Source: a virus. From it: a stretch of DNA of 21,596 nucleotides. The notes beneath the pieces were generated by a model. The model ran no database searches, was not told where the DNA came from, and was given only the letters and a program-made list of their open reading frames with translations. The DNA lies in the IMG/VR virus record IMGVR_UViG_3300031601_000045, positions 1-21,596 of that record. One strand, given 5' to 3'. How positions within the stretch are numbered: the stretch's first letter is position 1; each line of letters opens with the position of its first letter. The position numbers were made by a program, and so were the translations under genes. Shown here one piece after another: positions 1-7,040 of the stretch.

Positions 1-389
1 ATTTTCATTTCTTCGTATAAATTTTTTACTATATCGGAAATATTTTCCTCGTTTTTAGGTGAATGTTTATATAATGTGTTTGTGATTATAAATTTGTTAA
101 ATCGTATATTTTTATATATTGATTTAATAAATATTGTATAGTATTCCCAACTATTCCTACTTATTTCCAATATGCAACCATAATCATCATTTAATAAAAA
201 CATGTTTTCTGTAAATTCTCCTTTATTAGATAAATCACTATCGATTACTTTTTTAGAAAAATATTTAGAAAGTTCATCTTCAACATCTTTTATAACTGTT
301 TCTTTATACTTATCTATTGTAGATTTTGTTTTTCTATTTAAATTATAAATTTTATCTACATATTCTTTATATTTATCTACATTATTCAT
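1..389 (-). CDS. Unknown protein, 3' end beyond the window
   Basis: An open frame starts at the ATG at 389-387 and runs without a stop to the window edge, giving at least 129 residues. The start lies two bases after the stop of the upstream gene (392-778), so the two are probably co-transcribed. The product begins MNNVDKYKEYVDKIYNL, is lysine- and aspartate-rich and probably helical at its N-terminus, then has a more mixed section (GCILEISRNSWEYYTIF) that could be beta-rich. I do not recognise the family. No signal peptide or membrane segment is visible. The gene is real on the grounds of its length in an A+T-rich sequence and its tight spacing; the function is unknown. Confidence 0.7.
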   Translation of the reverse strand, partial: MNNVDKYKEYVDKIYNLNRKTKSTIDKYKETVIKDVEDELSKYFSKKVIDSDLSNKGEFTENMFLLNDDYGCILEISRNSWEYYTIFIKSIYKNIRFNKFIITNTLYKHSPKNEENISDIVKNLYEEMK

Positions 390-391
390 AA

Positions 392-778
392 TTAGAATGT
401 TATTTCAACATTATCACCATCAACAGTAATTTCTTGAACAGTTATTTGTTGATTATTTGGTGTGTTTGTATTAATTTCTATTTTTTCAGGATCGTCAATT
501 AATAAAGTTTTTTCTTCTTTAATATCTTCATCATTATAGATAACAACAACATACTCAAGTTCAACTTTATGAACATCAATATAATATTCAATACCTTCAT
601 CGCCCATCCATTCAAATCTTAATTTCCAATATACAATAGCACTTAAATCTTCATAATCATCATATTTATATTTATCATCATGATTTGTATAATATATTTC
701 ATTATGAGATAAATTGGTTTTGAATTCAAAATCAGAAGTATTCATATCTTCAAGTATAAAATTGTTGAATTTTTTCAT
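392..778 (-). CDS. Candidate internal head protein with T4-type capsid-targeting leader
   Basis: The 128-residue product begins MKKFNNFILED. T4 internal proteins begin MKTYQEFIAE and are cut after Glu10 by the gp21 protease, whose rule is (Leu/Ile)-x-Glu. Here Phe7, Ile8 and Glu10 fall at the same positions, so cleavage after Glu10 is plausible. The rest is acidic with alternating beta-like stretches (IEYYIDVHKVELEYVVVIY at 63-81) and no recognised domain. The gene has its own AATATATAA-type promoter 15 bases upstream, very like the one before gp21. I infer a late, packaged head protein. The leader similarity is short and could be chance, and the body matches no family I know. Confidence 0.55.
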   Translation of the reverse strand: MKKFNNFILEDMNTSDFEFKTNLSHNEIYYTNHDDKYKYDDYEDLSAIVYWKLRFEWMGDEGIEYYIDVHKVELEYVVVIYNDEDIKEEKTLLIDDPEKIEINTNTPNNQQITVQEITVDGDNVEITF

Positions 779-792
779 TTATACTAATTTTT

Positions 793-806
793 CTTTTATA
801 TATTAA
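793..806 (-). promoter_or_regulatory. Putative late promoter for the 392-778 gene
   Basis: Read on the minus strand the sequence is TTAATATATAAAAG followed by AAAAAT, ending about 15 bases before the ATG. The stretch AATATATAAAAGAAAAAT is shared with the region just upstream of the gp21 gene (21271-21290). The T4 late consensus is TATAAATA; this motif is related but not identical. There is no -35-like element, as expected for gp55-type recognition. Confidence 0.5.
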
Positions 807-822
807 AAATAAAAATTATTTT

Positions 823-1023
823 TTAAAGATTATTAATATAATCAAGCTTTTCTTTTCTTGATTTGATTAGAAATGTTTTATAGATAAGAAGTGCGGTTTT
901 TGGATTTGCAATTATAAATGTAGTATCTGAGCCTTCTTTTCTTCCTGATAGAATGTTATTATTTTCCATATATTTATCATCATATATTGGAATACCATTC
1001 ATATCCCCAATTTTATTTATCAT
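823..1023 (-). CDS. Small unknown protein with RKEKL C-terminal tail
   Basis: A 66-residue product. The front half (MINKIGDMNGIPIYDDKYM) and the phrase FIIANPKTALLIYKTFL look like a compact conserved small phage protein, but I cannot name a family. It ends SRKEKLDYINNL, a copy of the C-terminal tail shared by many small genes here. The codons of the core are AGA AAA GAA AAG CTT. Its ATG (1023-1021) lies inside the last codons of the upstream gene, an 11-base overlap, so translation is probably coupled. It is the last gene of a three-gene overlapping set (1541 to 823). Confidence 0.75.
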   Translation of the reverse strand: MINKIGDMNGIPIYDDKYMENNNILSGRKEGSDTTFIIANPKTALLIYKTFLIKSRKEKLDYINNL

Positions 1024-1294
1024 TTAATTGTTTTAATTTTTCTTTTCTTATAAATTTGTTAAATTCTTTATTAAGATGTTTTTTAATAATTGGATACCAA
1101 TCAGAATATTTAATATTAAGTGTCATGCCACTGCGTTTTTCATTCCATTCATCACCTGATTTATAAAAGCAGTGTGCTACATGTTCAACAGATAATCCTA
1201 ATTTGTGGGATAATTCTATTTTTTCTTCATTTGTTAAATCGTAATAATCTATTTCATAGTTATTTACATATTTTTCATAATAAAATTGTACCAT
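1013..1294 (-). CDS. Small unknown protein with RKEKL C-terminal tail
   Basis: A 93-residue product, MVQFYYEKYVNN at the start, with a helix-turn-helix-like phrase LTNEEKIELSHKLGLSVEHVAHCFYKSGDEW at about 20-50. That reads like a small sigma-4 or HTH-type helix pair, but the match is weak and I do not claim DNA binding. The C-terminus FIRKEKLKQLNDK is the recurring tail. Its start ATG lies inside the tail of the upstream gene (20-base overlap), and its own tail contains the start of the downstream gene. No membrane segment or signal peptide is seen. Function unknown. Confidence 0.75.
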   Translation of the reverse strand: MVQFYYEKYVNNYEIDYYDLTNEEKIELSHKLGLSVEHVAHCFYKSGDEWNEKRSGMTLNIKYSDWYPIIKKHLNKEFNKFIRKEKLKQLNDK

Positions 1295-1541
1295 TTATTT
1301 TGTTTAATTTTTCTTTTCTAATTTGTTTAATTGTTTTAAAATATGTATTGAATAGTCCATACCCTTTTGATACTAATGAATCTTGATGTTGTCTGAAGTA
1401 AATATATTCACCTTTTGAGAATTGTACATTAAATCCTTTTGGATACTCTCTTGTTACAAATTTTTGATCTGTGTATTCATACCATTCTCCTTTTTGAAAT
1501 GGGTGATTATAATTTTTAACGCATAAACATTTGCTTCTCAT
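1275..1541 (-). CDS. Small beta-rich protein of the MKVG-like paralogue family
   Basis: An 88-residue product. It starts MRSKCLCVKNYNHPFQKGEWYEY and ends FNTYFKTIKQIRKEKLNKINGTILL. Its order of motifs (C-x-K, F-x-K-G-x-x-Y, aromatic strands, F-x-x-Y-F, then the RKEKL tail) matches the three MKVG proteins at 9928-11098, so it looks like a divergent member of that family. The fold may be a small SH3-like barrel plus a C-terminal helix, which is inference from the strand pattern only. The tail core is coded AGA AAA GAA AAA TTA, and the next gene starts within it. Confidence 0.75.
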   Translation of the reverse strand: MRSKCLCVKNYNHPFQKGEWYEYTDQKFVTREYPKGFNVQFSKGEYIYFRQHQDSLVSKGYGLFNTYFKTIKQIRKEKLNKINGTILL

Positions 1542-1575
1542 AAAAATTTATAGTAAAAAGTGGTAAGAAAGTTAG

Positions 1576-2424
1576 TTAAAATTCCCCTAATTCTTCTTTA
1601 TTAAGATTTAAAAAGTTTCCTAACTTATCAAGATTTTCTTTTGATAAAGATGTTATTTTTTTAAGTAGTTGTTTTTTTGCTTCTTCGTTACTTGAATTTT
1701 TCATTAATTTAGAAAGTTGATCAATATTTGAACTAACTTGTTTATTTGTATTCAATTTATTTTTAATTGGTTTTAATTTATCCCAAATCATACCATAGAT
1801 ATATTTAAACCATTCTTTTGATTTTTCTTTATAAGTATCTAATTTTTGAGATTTTTCATCTTGTGTTTGTGGCTCAGATTGTGGTTTATTTTGAGCCTGA
1901 ACTTGAATTGGTTGAGCCACATTTGATTGAGTAAATTCATCTGCTTCTTGTACTTTTTCTATTTTTTTAATACCAGCCATTTTTTCAATTTGTGGTATCA
2001 TATAATCTTTAACAAAAATTGGAATAGCATCAGAGAATTTATCTCTTTTCATATCCATTAAATTTTTAAGGTTTTTATCTTTTGCTTGTTCAAAAATATC
2101 AGCAAAATCTTTATCATCTAATTTTATTTGAATAGATTTAAGTGCGAAGTAAATTGCCTTTAAATTGTCGTTAAGTAATTTATTAATAGTTTCTTGACCT
2201 TCACTATTGTCAATTTTGGTATTTAATGAGTTTTGATTAGAAGATAGAAAATCCTCAAAGGTGTTGACTATTTTTAAATAATCAGTTTCATCATCAATTT
2301 TTTTAAATAATGTGCCTAATTCATTTTTTATATCTTCATCTGATTCATTAAAAAGTTTCATGTAAGTACTTTTAAAATCATCATAGAAATTCTCATTCAT
2401 GAATTCTAAATAATTATATAACAT
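1576..2424 (-). CDS. Candidate head-internal or scaffold-like charged helical protein
   Basis: A 282-residue, highly charged protein, almost entirely helix-forming (Lys, Glu, Asn, Leu), with a central Gln/Pro-rich linker at about 175-195 (VQAQNKPQSEPQTQ). It starts MLYNYLEFMNENF, which resembles the F-x-x-E leader of T4-type internal proteins, but Met replaces the Leu/Ile expected two before the Glu, so cleavage is less certain. Its ATG overlaps the stop of the upstream 327-residue gene (TAATG), so the two form one operon expressed from the motif at 3421-3440. I infer a late virion or core protein; no enzyme motif, membrane segment or known domain is visible. Confidence 0.5.
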   Translation of the reverse strand: MLYNYLEFMNENFYDDFKSTYMKLFNESDEDIKNELGTLFKKIDDETDYLKIVNTFEDFLSSNQNSLNTKIDNSEGQETINKLLNDNLKAIYFALKSIQIKLDDKDFADIFEQAKDKNLKNLMDMKRDKFSDAIPIFVKDYMIPQIEKMAGIKKIEKVQEADEFTQSNVAQPIQVQAQNKPQSEPQTQDEKSQKLDTYKEKSKEWFKYIYGMIWDKLKPIKNKLNTNKQVSSNIDQLSKLMKNSSNEEAKKQLLKKITSLSKENLDKLGNFLNLNKEELGEF

Positions 2425-3407
2425 TATGCTTGACTTTTTTGCATATTTTGTGGTTGACCTTCTTTTTGAACATTTTTATTTTTTTCAATTTGTTCTTCTT
2501 GTGGTTCTTCTACTTTTTTACCAATTTTATTTGTATAAGGATTTATTGTGACAATTTCGCCATTACTATTGGTTAGTTCTGCACTTTTAACTGTACCATC
2601 ATTTTCAATTTCTTTAACAGTAATTTCAACTTCATTACCTTCTGAATTAGTATAATTATATTTTTTATCTATTTCAAATGTTCTTTGTTCTTTATCACTA
2701 CTTTCCATCATTTGTTGTAATGTTTCAGTATTAGTTTTCATTTCTTTGGCAATTTGTGCTCGTTGTTTTTGAATATTAGCAATAGTTTTTTTGTCACCTA
2801 TTTTTGTGTAGTGTTCTTCCCATTGTTCAAAAATATGGTCACTAATTTGATTTTTTGCAAGTAGCAATGCTTGTTCTAATTTTTTAGATATTTTACCATC
2901 TTTACCAGTATATTTTTTCTTTAATGCTTCAATTTCATTATTAAAATTCTTTTTAAGTTCTTCAATATGTTTCTTAGAGACATTTATTTTACCTTTTAAT
3001 TGAGTTTTATCTAGATTATTTGTGTTATCTTCTTGTCCTGCTGTTTGTTTTTGATCTATAGGGTTAGGTTTTACATCTTCACCTTTTTGTTGTGATGTTG
3101 CAGGTTCACCATCATCCTCACTACTTGCGGCATATCCATCTTCTTCATAAATTTTTGATTCAATTGCGGCTTGAACATTTTTGTTTGCAGCAGATTTTGC
3201 ATTTTCAGCATTATTTAATCCTAAGAAAATCTTATTTATTTTATCTTTATAATCTTCTATTTTTTGTTTTAATTCTTTACCACCTTTTATTTTATCGTAA
3301 AGTTTACCAATACTTTTGAAGATGTTTTTTAAAAAGCTAAATAAACCTTCGTTTAATGATTGTTCTTTTATTAAAAGAAATTCTTGTTTTGTGTGTATAT
3401 TTTTCAT
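2424..3407 (-). CDS. Candidate head protein with cleavable leader and long coiled coil
   Basis: A 327-residue protein. The N-terminus reads MKNIHTKQEFLLIKEQSLNE then Gly21; both Ile13-Lys-Glu15 and Leu18-Asn-Glu20|Gly21 fit the T4 prohead protease rule (Leu/Ile-x-Glu before a small residue). Residues 21-70 are helical and Lys-rich, 95-135 are low-complexity and polar, 140-245 form a predicted long coiled coil (KKHIEELKKNFNNEIEAL onward), and 255-295 hold a small beta-like unit (YTNSEGNEVEITVKE). The end is Gln/Lys-rich. A late-type promoter motif precedes it. The arrangement fits a processed internal or scaffold protein; an unprocessed structural role is possible. Confidence 0.55.
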   Translation of the reverse strand: MKNIHTKQEFLLIKEQSLNEGLFSFLKNIFKSIGKLYDKIKGGKELKQKIEDYKDKINKIFLGLNNAENAKSAANKNVQAAIESKIYEEDGYAASSEDDGEPATSQQKGEDVKPNPIDQKQTAGQEDNTNNLDKTQLKGKINVSKKHIEELKKNFNNEIEALKKKYTGKDGKISKKLEQALLLAKNQISDHIFEQWEEHYTKIGDKKTIANIQKQRAQIAKEMKTNTETLQQMMESSDKEQRTFEIDKKYNYTNSEGNEVEITVKEIENDGTVKSAELTNSNGEIVTINPYTNKIGKKVEEPQEEQIEKNKNVQKEGQPQNMQKSQA

Positions 3408-3420
3408 GTGTGAATTTTTA

Positions 3421-3440
3421 CTTTTTATTATATATTAAAA
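3421..3440 (-). promoter_or_regulatory. Putative late promoter for the 3407-1576 operon
   Basis: On the minus strand the sequence is TTTTAATATATAATAAAAAG, ending about 14 bases before the ATG at 3407. It carries the same TTAATATATAA core as the sites before the portal and the 392-778 gene. Confidence 0.5.
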
Positions 3441-3461
3441 AGTAAAATTGAAAAATAAAAT

Positions 3462-4394
3462 TTAATGTTCCATATTTGTTGTAATATCTATACTACAAAT
3501 TTTTCCTGATCCACTATCATCTTTATTCTTAATATTACATGTATATGTTGTGTTTCGTGTTGGATATACAGTTTGTGATTTTTGATTGCTACTTACAAAG
3601 TTTGAATCATTAGATGCTGACCACAAATATTTATATTGCCATTTACCTTGAGTTGCTTCTACGGTTATTAAAACTTCCTTACCAGGACGAATATGTTCGC
3701 CCACATTTGCTGTCATTGTGGCTTGAATTTCTTTTGGATCAGCATTGACCCCAGGAACTGAAGTGTTGCCTAACAATTGTTTTACTTCACCAACCATAGA
3801 AATAATTGGAGTGACACCAGCTAATACATTATTAACCGCACCTAATGGCACATTTATAGATGAAACTGCGTTTTCAGGTAAAAGTAATGAAGCATATTTT
3901 AATGGGTCTAATATTGGTTGTAATTGATTTATTTTTGTTTGAAATGCTTGTAAACTTGAAAGTACACTTTGAACGGCAGAAAATGCAGTTGGTATACCTG
4001 CTCCTAGTGGCATAACTGCTACGGATGAACCGATTGTAACAAATGATGATATAGTTTCGGTTGTTAATTGTATGCTACCATCATAAATTTCTATATATTT
4101 AACTCCTAGTTGTTCAACTGAAGCTATTAGTTCTTTTTTTTTATCTTTTATCCATGTTCTTGTGGGGTGATTTTCAGGATAAGATTTGATAATTAGATCA
4201 GCAGTATCATCACCAATTCTTTCATCAGGATTATTACTACTTTGTTCTATTATCATAATTTTTAATACTTCATCTTCAGAAAGTAATTGTTCTTTGATAG
4301 TATTTGCATCGATTGGAGAACCTGGACTTTGTAATTTGTTAAGTTCTGATAATTTGGTATTTATAGCATATGTGTTGGCTTCAAATGGACCCAT
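3462..4394 (-). CDS. Virion-like protein with hydrophobic middle and Ig-like C-terminus
   Basis: A 310-residue protein, unusually rich in small and hydrophobic residues for this window. Residues 1-100 are polar and helical. Residues 110-210 are Ala/Val/Leu/Ser-rich (IGSSVAVMPLGAGIPTAF and similar), which could be membrane-active or packed helices rather than clear transmembrane spans. Residues 225-305 look like an Ig/PKD-type beta sandwich (ITVEATQGKWQYKYLW, then YPTRNTTYTCNIKNKD). Two Cys in this part (in TYTCNIK and GKICSID) are plausible strand partners. There is no signal peptide. The gene has its own TATATAAATA-containing promoter motif. A tail or baseplate-associated role is inferred; I do not recognise a named family. 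Confidence 0.5.
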   Translation of the reverse strand: MGPFEANTYAINTKLSELNKLQSPGSPIDANTIKEQLLSEDEVLKIMIIEQSSNNPDERIGDDTADLIIKSYPENHPTRTWIKDKKKELIASVEQLGVKYIEIYDGSIQLTTETISSFVTIGSSVAVMPLGAGIPTAFSAVQSVLSSLQAFQTKINQLQPILDPLKYASLLLPENAVSSINVPLGAVNNVLAGVTPIISMVGEVKQLLGNTSVPGVNADPKEIQATMTANVGEHIRPGKEVLITVEATQGKWQYKYLWSASNDSNFVSSNQKSQTVYPTRNTTYTCNIKNKDDSGSGKICSIDITTNMEH

Positions 4395-4400
4395 TATTCT

Positions 4401-4420
4401 TCTTTTTATTTATATATTAA
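4401..4420 (-). promoter_or_regulatory. Putative late promoter, closest to the T4 consensus
   Basis: The minus strand reads TTAATATATAAATAAAAAGA, so it contains TATAAATA, exactly the T4 late promoter sequence, within the local TTAATATATAA motif. It ends 7 bases before the ATG of the 3462-4394 gene. Confidence 0.55.
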
Positions 4421-4431
4421 TTTTCAAGTGA

Positions 4432-5406
4432 TTAAATATTAACATTTGATTCGAGTATTTCTAACATACCTTTTGGTAAATACTCAGATTCTAATCTTAT
4501 TAATTTTCTAGAAAAAATAATATTTTTTCTTACTTTTTCTTTAAAATCTAATTCTTTATTCTTTTTATAGATTGAAAGTATTTCTACAAGATTATCAACA
4601 AATTCATTTGAATCAAAATCTATTTCATTAGGATATCTTTCTTTAAACATATTCCAGACAGTTTCACCACCTGCTTTTCCAATACCTCTCATTTTTTTAT
4701 CAAATTTGATAACTGAAAGAATATTATCACCTTTATCTCCTGTGACAATTTTTTGGAAAAGAGATTTTTCTTTATCAATTTCAACTACGGTACATCTTGC
4801 TTTTAATCTTTCAAAATGTTCAACAAATTCTGAATCATTATTTAAATCAAAAATATCTTGTTCTAAATTTTCTTCAATATGATTGAAAAATATGTTATGG
4901 TTTTTAGGTACAAATATTTTTTCATCATTAAATTTGTGATTGTACATTATATTAATATAATTTTCAGCAATATCAAATTTTAAAAATTGATGCATATCAC
5001 CATCATTACTAATAATAAAATTAGAATAACCATCTTTATTAGTTTCATTTATAATATGAGCCATTATATCATCACCTTCAAATGGATCAATTGTATATAC
5101 CATACAATTGTTTCTATGTGTGATATTTTCTTTGAATTTGTCATATGTTTCAAATACAAATTTCCAATCAATTTCAGAGTCTTTTTTTCTACCATCTTTA
5201 TATTCTGGGTAAAATGTTTTTCTCCAATTTTGTTTTGAATCAGAGATGAAATATATCATATCATATTGAAATACATTAGATATGTTATTATAATCTCTTA
5301 GTAGAAGAGTTTCTAAATCTCCATAAAGTGTTTTTATTTTATTAAGTATGAATACGGATCGGTAGAGAGTATAGTTACCATCGATCACAAGGTTAATTTT
5401 AAGCAT
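4432..5406 (-). CDS. rnh: RNase H / 5'-3' exonuclease (FEN1 family, T4 Rnh-like)
   Basis: A 324-residue protein close to T4 RNase H in length. This family removes RNA primers and short DNA from lagging-strand 5' ends at the fork. The metal-binding acidic positions are visible in order: VIDGN (Asp9), FYPEYKDGRKK (65-75, with the conserved basic arch region), EGDDIMA (110-116), SNDGDMHQ (133-140) and TGDKGDNI (222-229). A GIGKAGG loop (241-247) fits the helix-hairpin-helix type DNA-binding turn. All expected acidic residues are present, so it should be active. It lies with other minus-strand replication and accessory genes and lacks a clear AATATATAA motif, which suggests a non-late promoter. 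Confidence 0.88.
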   Translation of the reverse strand: MLKINLVIDGNYTLYRSVFILNKIKTLYGDLETLLLRDYNNISNVFQYDMIYFISDSKQNWRKTFYPEYKDGRKKDSEIDWKFVFETYDKFKENITHRNNCMVYTIDPFEGDDIMAHIINETNKDGYSNFIISNDGDMHQFLKFDIAENYINIMYNHKFNDEKIFVPKNHNIFFNHIEENLEQDIFDLNNDSEFVEHFERLKARCTVVEIDKEKSLFQKIVTGDKGDNILSVIKFDKKMRGIGKAGGETVWNMFKERYPNEIDFDSNEFVDNLVEILSIYKKNKELDFKEKVRKNIIFSRKLIRLESEYLPKGMLEILESNVNI

Positions 5407-5424
5407 GTTAAGTTTTTTTATTTT

Positions 5425-5703
5425 TTAAATGATATATTTACAAGAACCGAATGTTGTTTGATCATTTTCACCTATGTAAGTGTAATAGATTTCGATTGAT
5501 TCTAATTCATTTTCTTGTCTCTCTTTTTTCCTTGTTGTTTCATTGATCTTCAATTCTTGTGTGTAATTGAACTTTACACCTGGTTCTTCACCTAAAATAC
5601 GATTAAGACCTTTTTTTATTTCTGAAACAGATGCGTTATTTATTTCGATTTCATAAATAAAGTCGTTAATTTGTTTTTCCTTTAAATTTTTAATTTCATT
5701 CAT
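5425..5703 (-). CDS. Small unknown acidic protein
   Basis: A 92-residue protein starting MNEIKNLKEKQINDFIYEIEI. The first 40 residues look like two helices, and the C-terminal half has strands (ELESIEIYYTYIG, then TFGSCKYII). It contains TTRKKERQENELE in the middle, loosely like the basic tail of its neighbours but not at the end. It sits 18 bases upstream of the RNase H gene on the same strand. A promoter-like AATATATAG motif lies just upstream, overlapping the end of the preceding gene. I do not recognise a family. Confidence 0.65.
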   Translation of the reverse strand: MNEIKNLKEKQINDFIYEIEINNASVSEIKKGLNRILGEEPGVKFNYTQELKINETTRKKERQENELESIEIYYTYIGENDQTTFGSCKYII

Positions 5704-5720
5704 TATAATTGAATTATTTT

Positions 5721-5740
5721 TTATCTATATATTATTTTTA
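5721..5740 (-). promoter_or_regulatory. Promoter-like AATATATAG motif upstream of 5703
   Basis: The minus strand reads TAAAAATAATATATAGATAA and ends 17 bases before the ATG at 5703. It overlaps the last codons of the 5725-6165 gene. The core has G instead of the usual final A, as at 16809-16820. Confidence 0.35.
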
Positions 5741-6165
5741 AGCATTTCTAATATTTTTAATATCTTTTGATTTTTCTTTATTTCTTCAAGTTTCATTTTT
5801 CGTTCTTCTTTAATGTCACCATATTTATAATCTATGTACATTAATGAACCTTTTGGTGCTGACATTGGTTGTACTGAAACTAACCCAGGCACATTTTCAT
5901 CATCAGGTAAAATAACATTCGGATTTTTGCCTTCTATTTGTCTTATTTTATTTAGTCTATTTTCTCGTAATTGTTGTATTTCGGATTTTTTTGTGCCACC
6001 CATTCCTATCATATGAGCAGAAACCTTTTGTATAATTGGTAATACACTTGAAAAATGTTTTGAGAATCCATTAGTAATTCCTGAACCTGGATATATTTGT
6101 GTGTTTTGTAATATGTTATTTTTATGTTGTTGGGTATATTGGTCTAACCATTTATTTTTTTTCAA
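5725..6165 (-). CDS. Small protein with gp23 (major capsid)-like segment
   Basis: A 146-residue protein. Residues 41-54 (VLPIIQKVSAHMIG) and 94-110 (GLVSVQPMSAPKGSLMY) resemble, in order, the T4 gp23 phrases MGMVRRAIPNLIAFDI and CGVQPMNSPTGQVFALR, which are nearly adjacent in gp23. Here an extra helical, basic stretch of about 40 residues separates them. The C-terminus has ERKMKLEEIKK, close to the local RKxKL tail, and an internal LRENRLNKI echoes it. Far too short to be a capsid protein (gp23 is about 520 residues). It may be a gp23-derived fragment reused as a small protein, or an unrelated protein with a shared motif. It overlaps the upstream methyltransferase gene by 14 bases. Confidence 0.5.
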   Translation of the reverse strand: MKKNKWLDQYTQQHKNNILQNTQIYPGSGITNGFSKHFSSVLPIIQKVSAHMIGMGGTKKSEIQQLRENRLNKIRQIEGKNPNVILPDDENVPGLVSVQPMSAPKGSLMYIDYKYGDIKEERKMKLEEIKKNQKILKILEMLKNNI

Positions 6166-7009
6166 TTTCTATATTTTTATTTTTTATAGCTATATAATCA
6201 TCCTCTTTAAATATTTTATAATTATTTATATGAAACCAATCTATTAACTCAACATGTTTATCATTGTTTATATGATCAGGTTCAAAAATTATTAAATCCG
6301 GATAGTATTTGAGAGATAATATTAAGTCTGCATCTGCTCCTTCTGCATCTAGATAAAGCCAATTAAAATTTTCATCATTTTGTTTAAAAATATCGTTTAT
6401 TGAAACACTAGTTCTAGTATAACTTTTGATTTCATCTTCTTTCAAAAATTTTGAAATAACTTTTTTATCTATAGTATCTGTGTAACCTTCTCCACCTTCG
6501 TACCATATTACATTTTTTCCATCATTTGTTATTATTTCATTTATAAATTTACAATTAGTTAAATGTGAGTAATTTGATTTAGCTTTTTTTAATTGATTTA
6601 AACCACCATCTACCATTACAATATCACAAATGTCGTCCATTACTGGAAAAACCCAACCACCAAATGAGCCATCATGAGATCCAATGATAATACTTTTAGT
6701 TCTATTTGTGCTGTTTTTGATATAGTAATATAGAATTTTTTCTACTTGATTTCCATGTTCTTCAACTTTAAAATTCCATTCTAATATTTGATGTTCTTGT
6801 GCATTTTTAATTATGAGATTATATTTGGCTTCTCCTCCTGACCATTCAATCCAACAACCTTCATATAATTTATGAGACCAAGCAAGTGTATCATTAACAT
6901 AATTTTTAAATTCTACGGTTAGAGGTAATTGGTGGTTATTGAATATGTTAAATGATGATAATTCTACTCGTGTAGTATTTTTAATGTTATCATATAATAT
7001 ATTTATCAT
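6152..7009 (-). CDS. FkbM-type SAM-dependent methyltransferase-like protein
   Basis: A 285-residue protein. Residues 107-119 (IIIGSHDGSFGGW) fit the glycine-rich SAM-binding motif I, DIVMVDGG (129-136) fits the next strand, and 218-230 (LYLDAEGADADLI) followed by IIFEPDH (240-246) is the typical FkbM pattern of a conserved Asp-x-Glu-Gly then a Glu-x-x-His. FkbM enzymes usually methylate sugar hydroxyls. Residues 1-100 are an extra N-terminal part with a beta-rich region (LPLTVEFKNYVND, GCWIEWSGGEAKYNL). A glycosyltransferase-like gene lies immediately upstream, so the two may act on one glycan, either on the host surface or on phage particles. Substrate unknown. Confidence 0.65.
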   Translation of the reverse strand: MINILYDNIKNTTRVELSSFNIFNNHQLPLTVEFKNYVNDTLAWSHKLYEGCWIEWSGGEAKYNLIIKNAQEHQILEWNFKVEEHGNQVEKILYYYIKNSTNRTKSIIIGSHDGSFGGWVFPVMDDICDIVMVDGGLNQLKKAKSNYSHLTNCKFINEIITNDGKNVIWYEGGEGYTDTIDKKVISKFLKEDEIKSYTRTSVSINDIFKQNDENFNWLYLDAEGADADLILSLKYYPDLIIFEPDHINNDKHVELIDWFHINNYKIFKEDDYIAIKNKNIEIEKK

Positions 7010-7040
7010 TATAATTATTTTAATATTTTTTTATGCTAGT

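Noticed and set aside
1013-1294. Helix-turn-helix regulator call for the 93-residue protein
   Set aside because: One helix pair (LSHKLGLSVEHVAHCF) looks suggestive but surrounding residues and total length do not fit a known HTH family.
1120-1386. Plus-strand 88-residue hydrophobic frame
   Set aside because: It spans three overlapping real minus-strand genes and is explained by their Lys/Glu codons in reverse.
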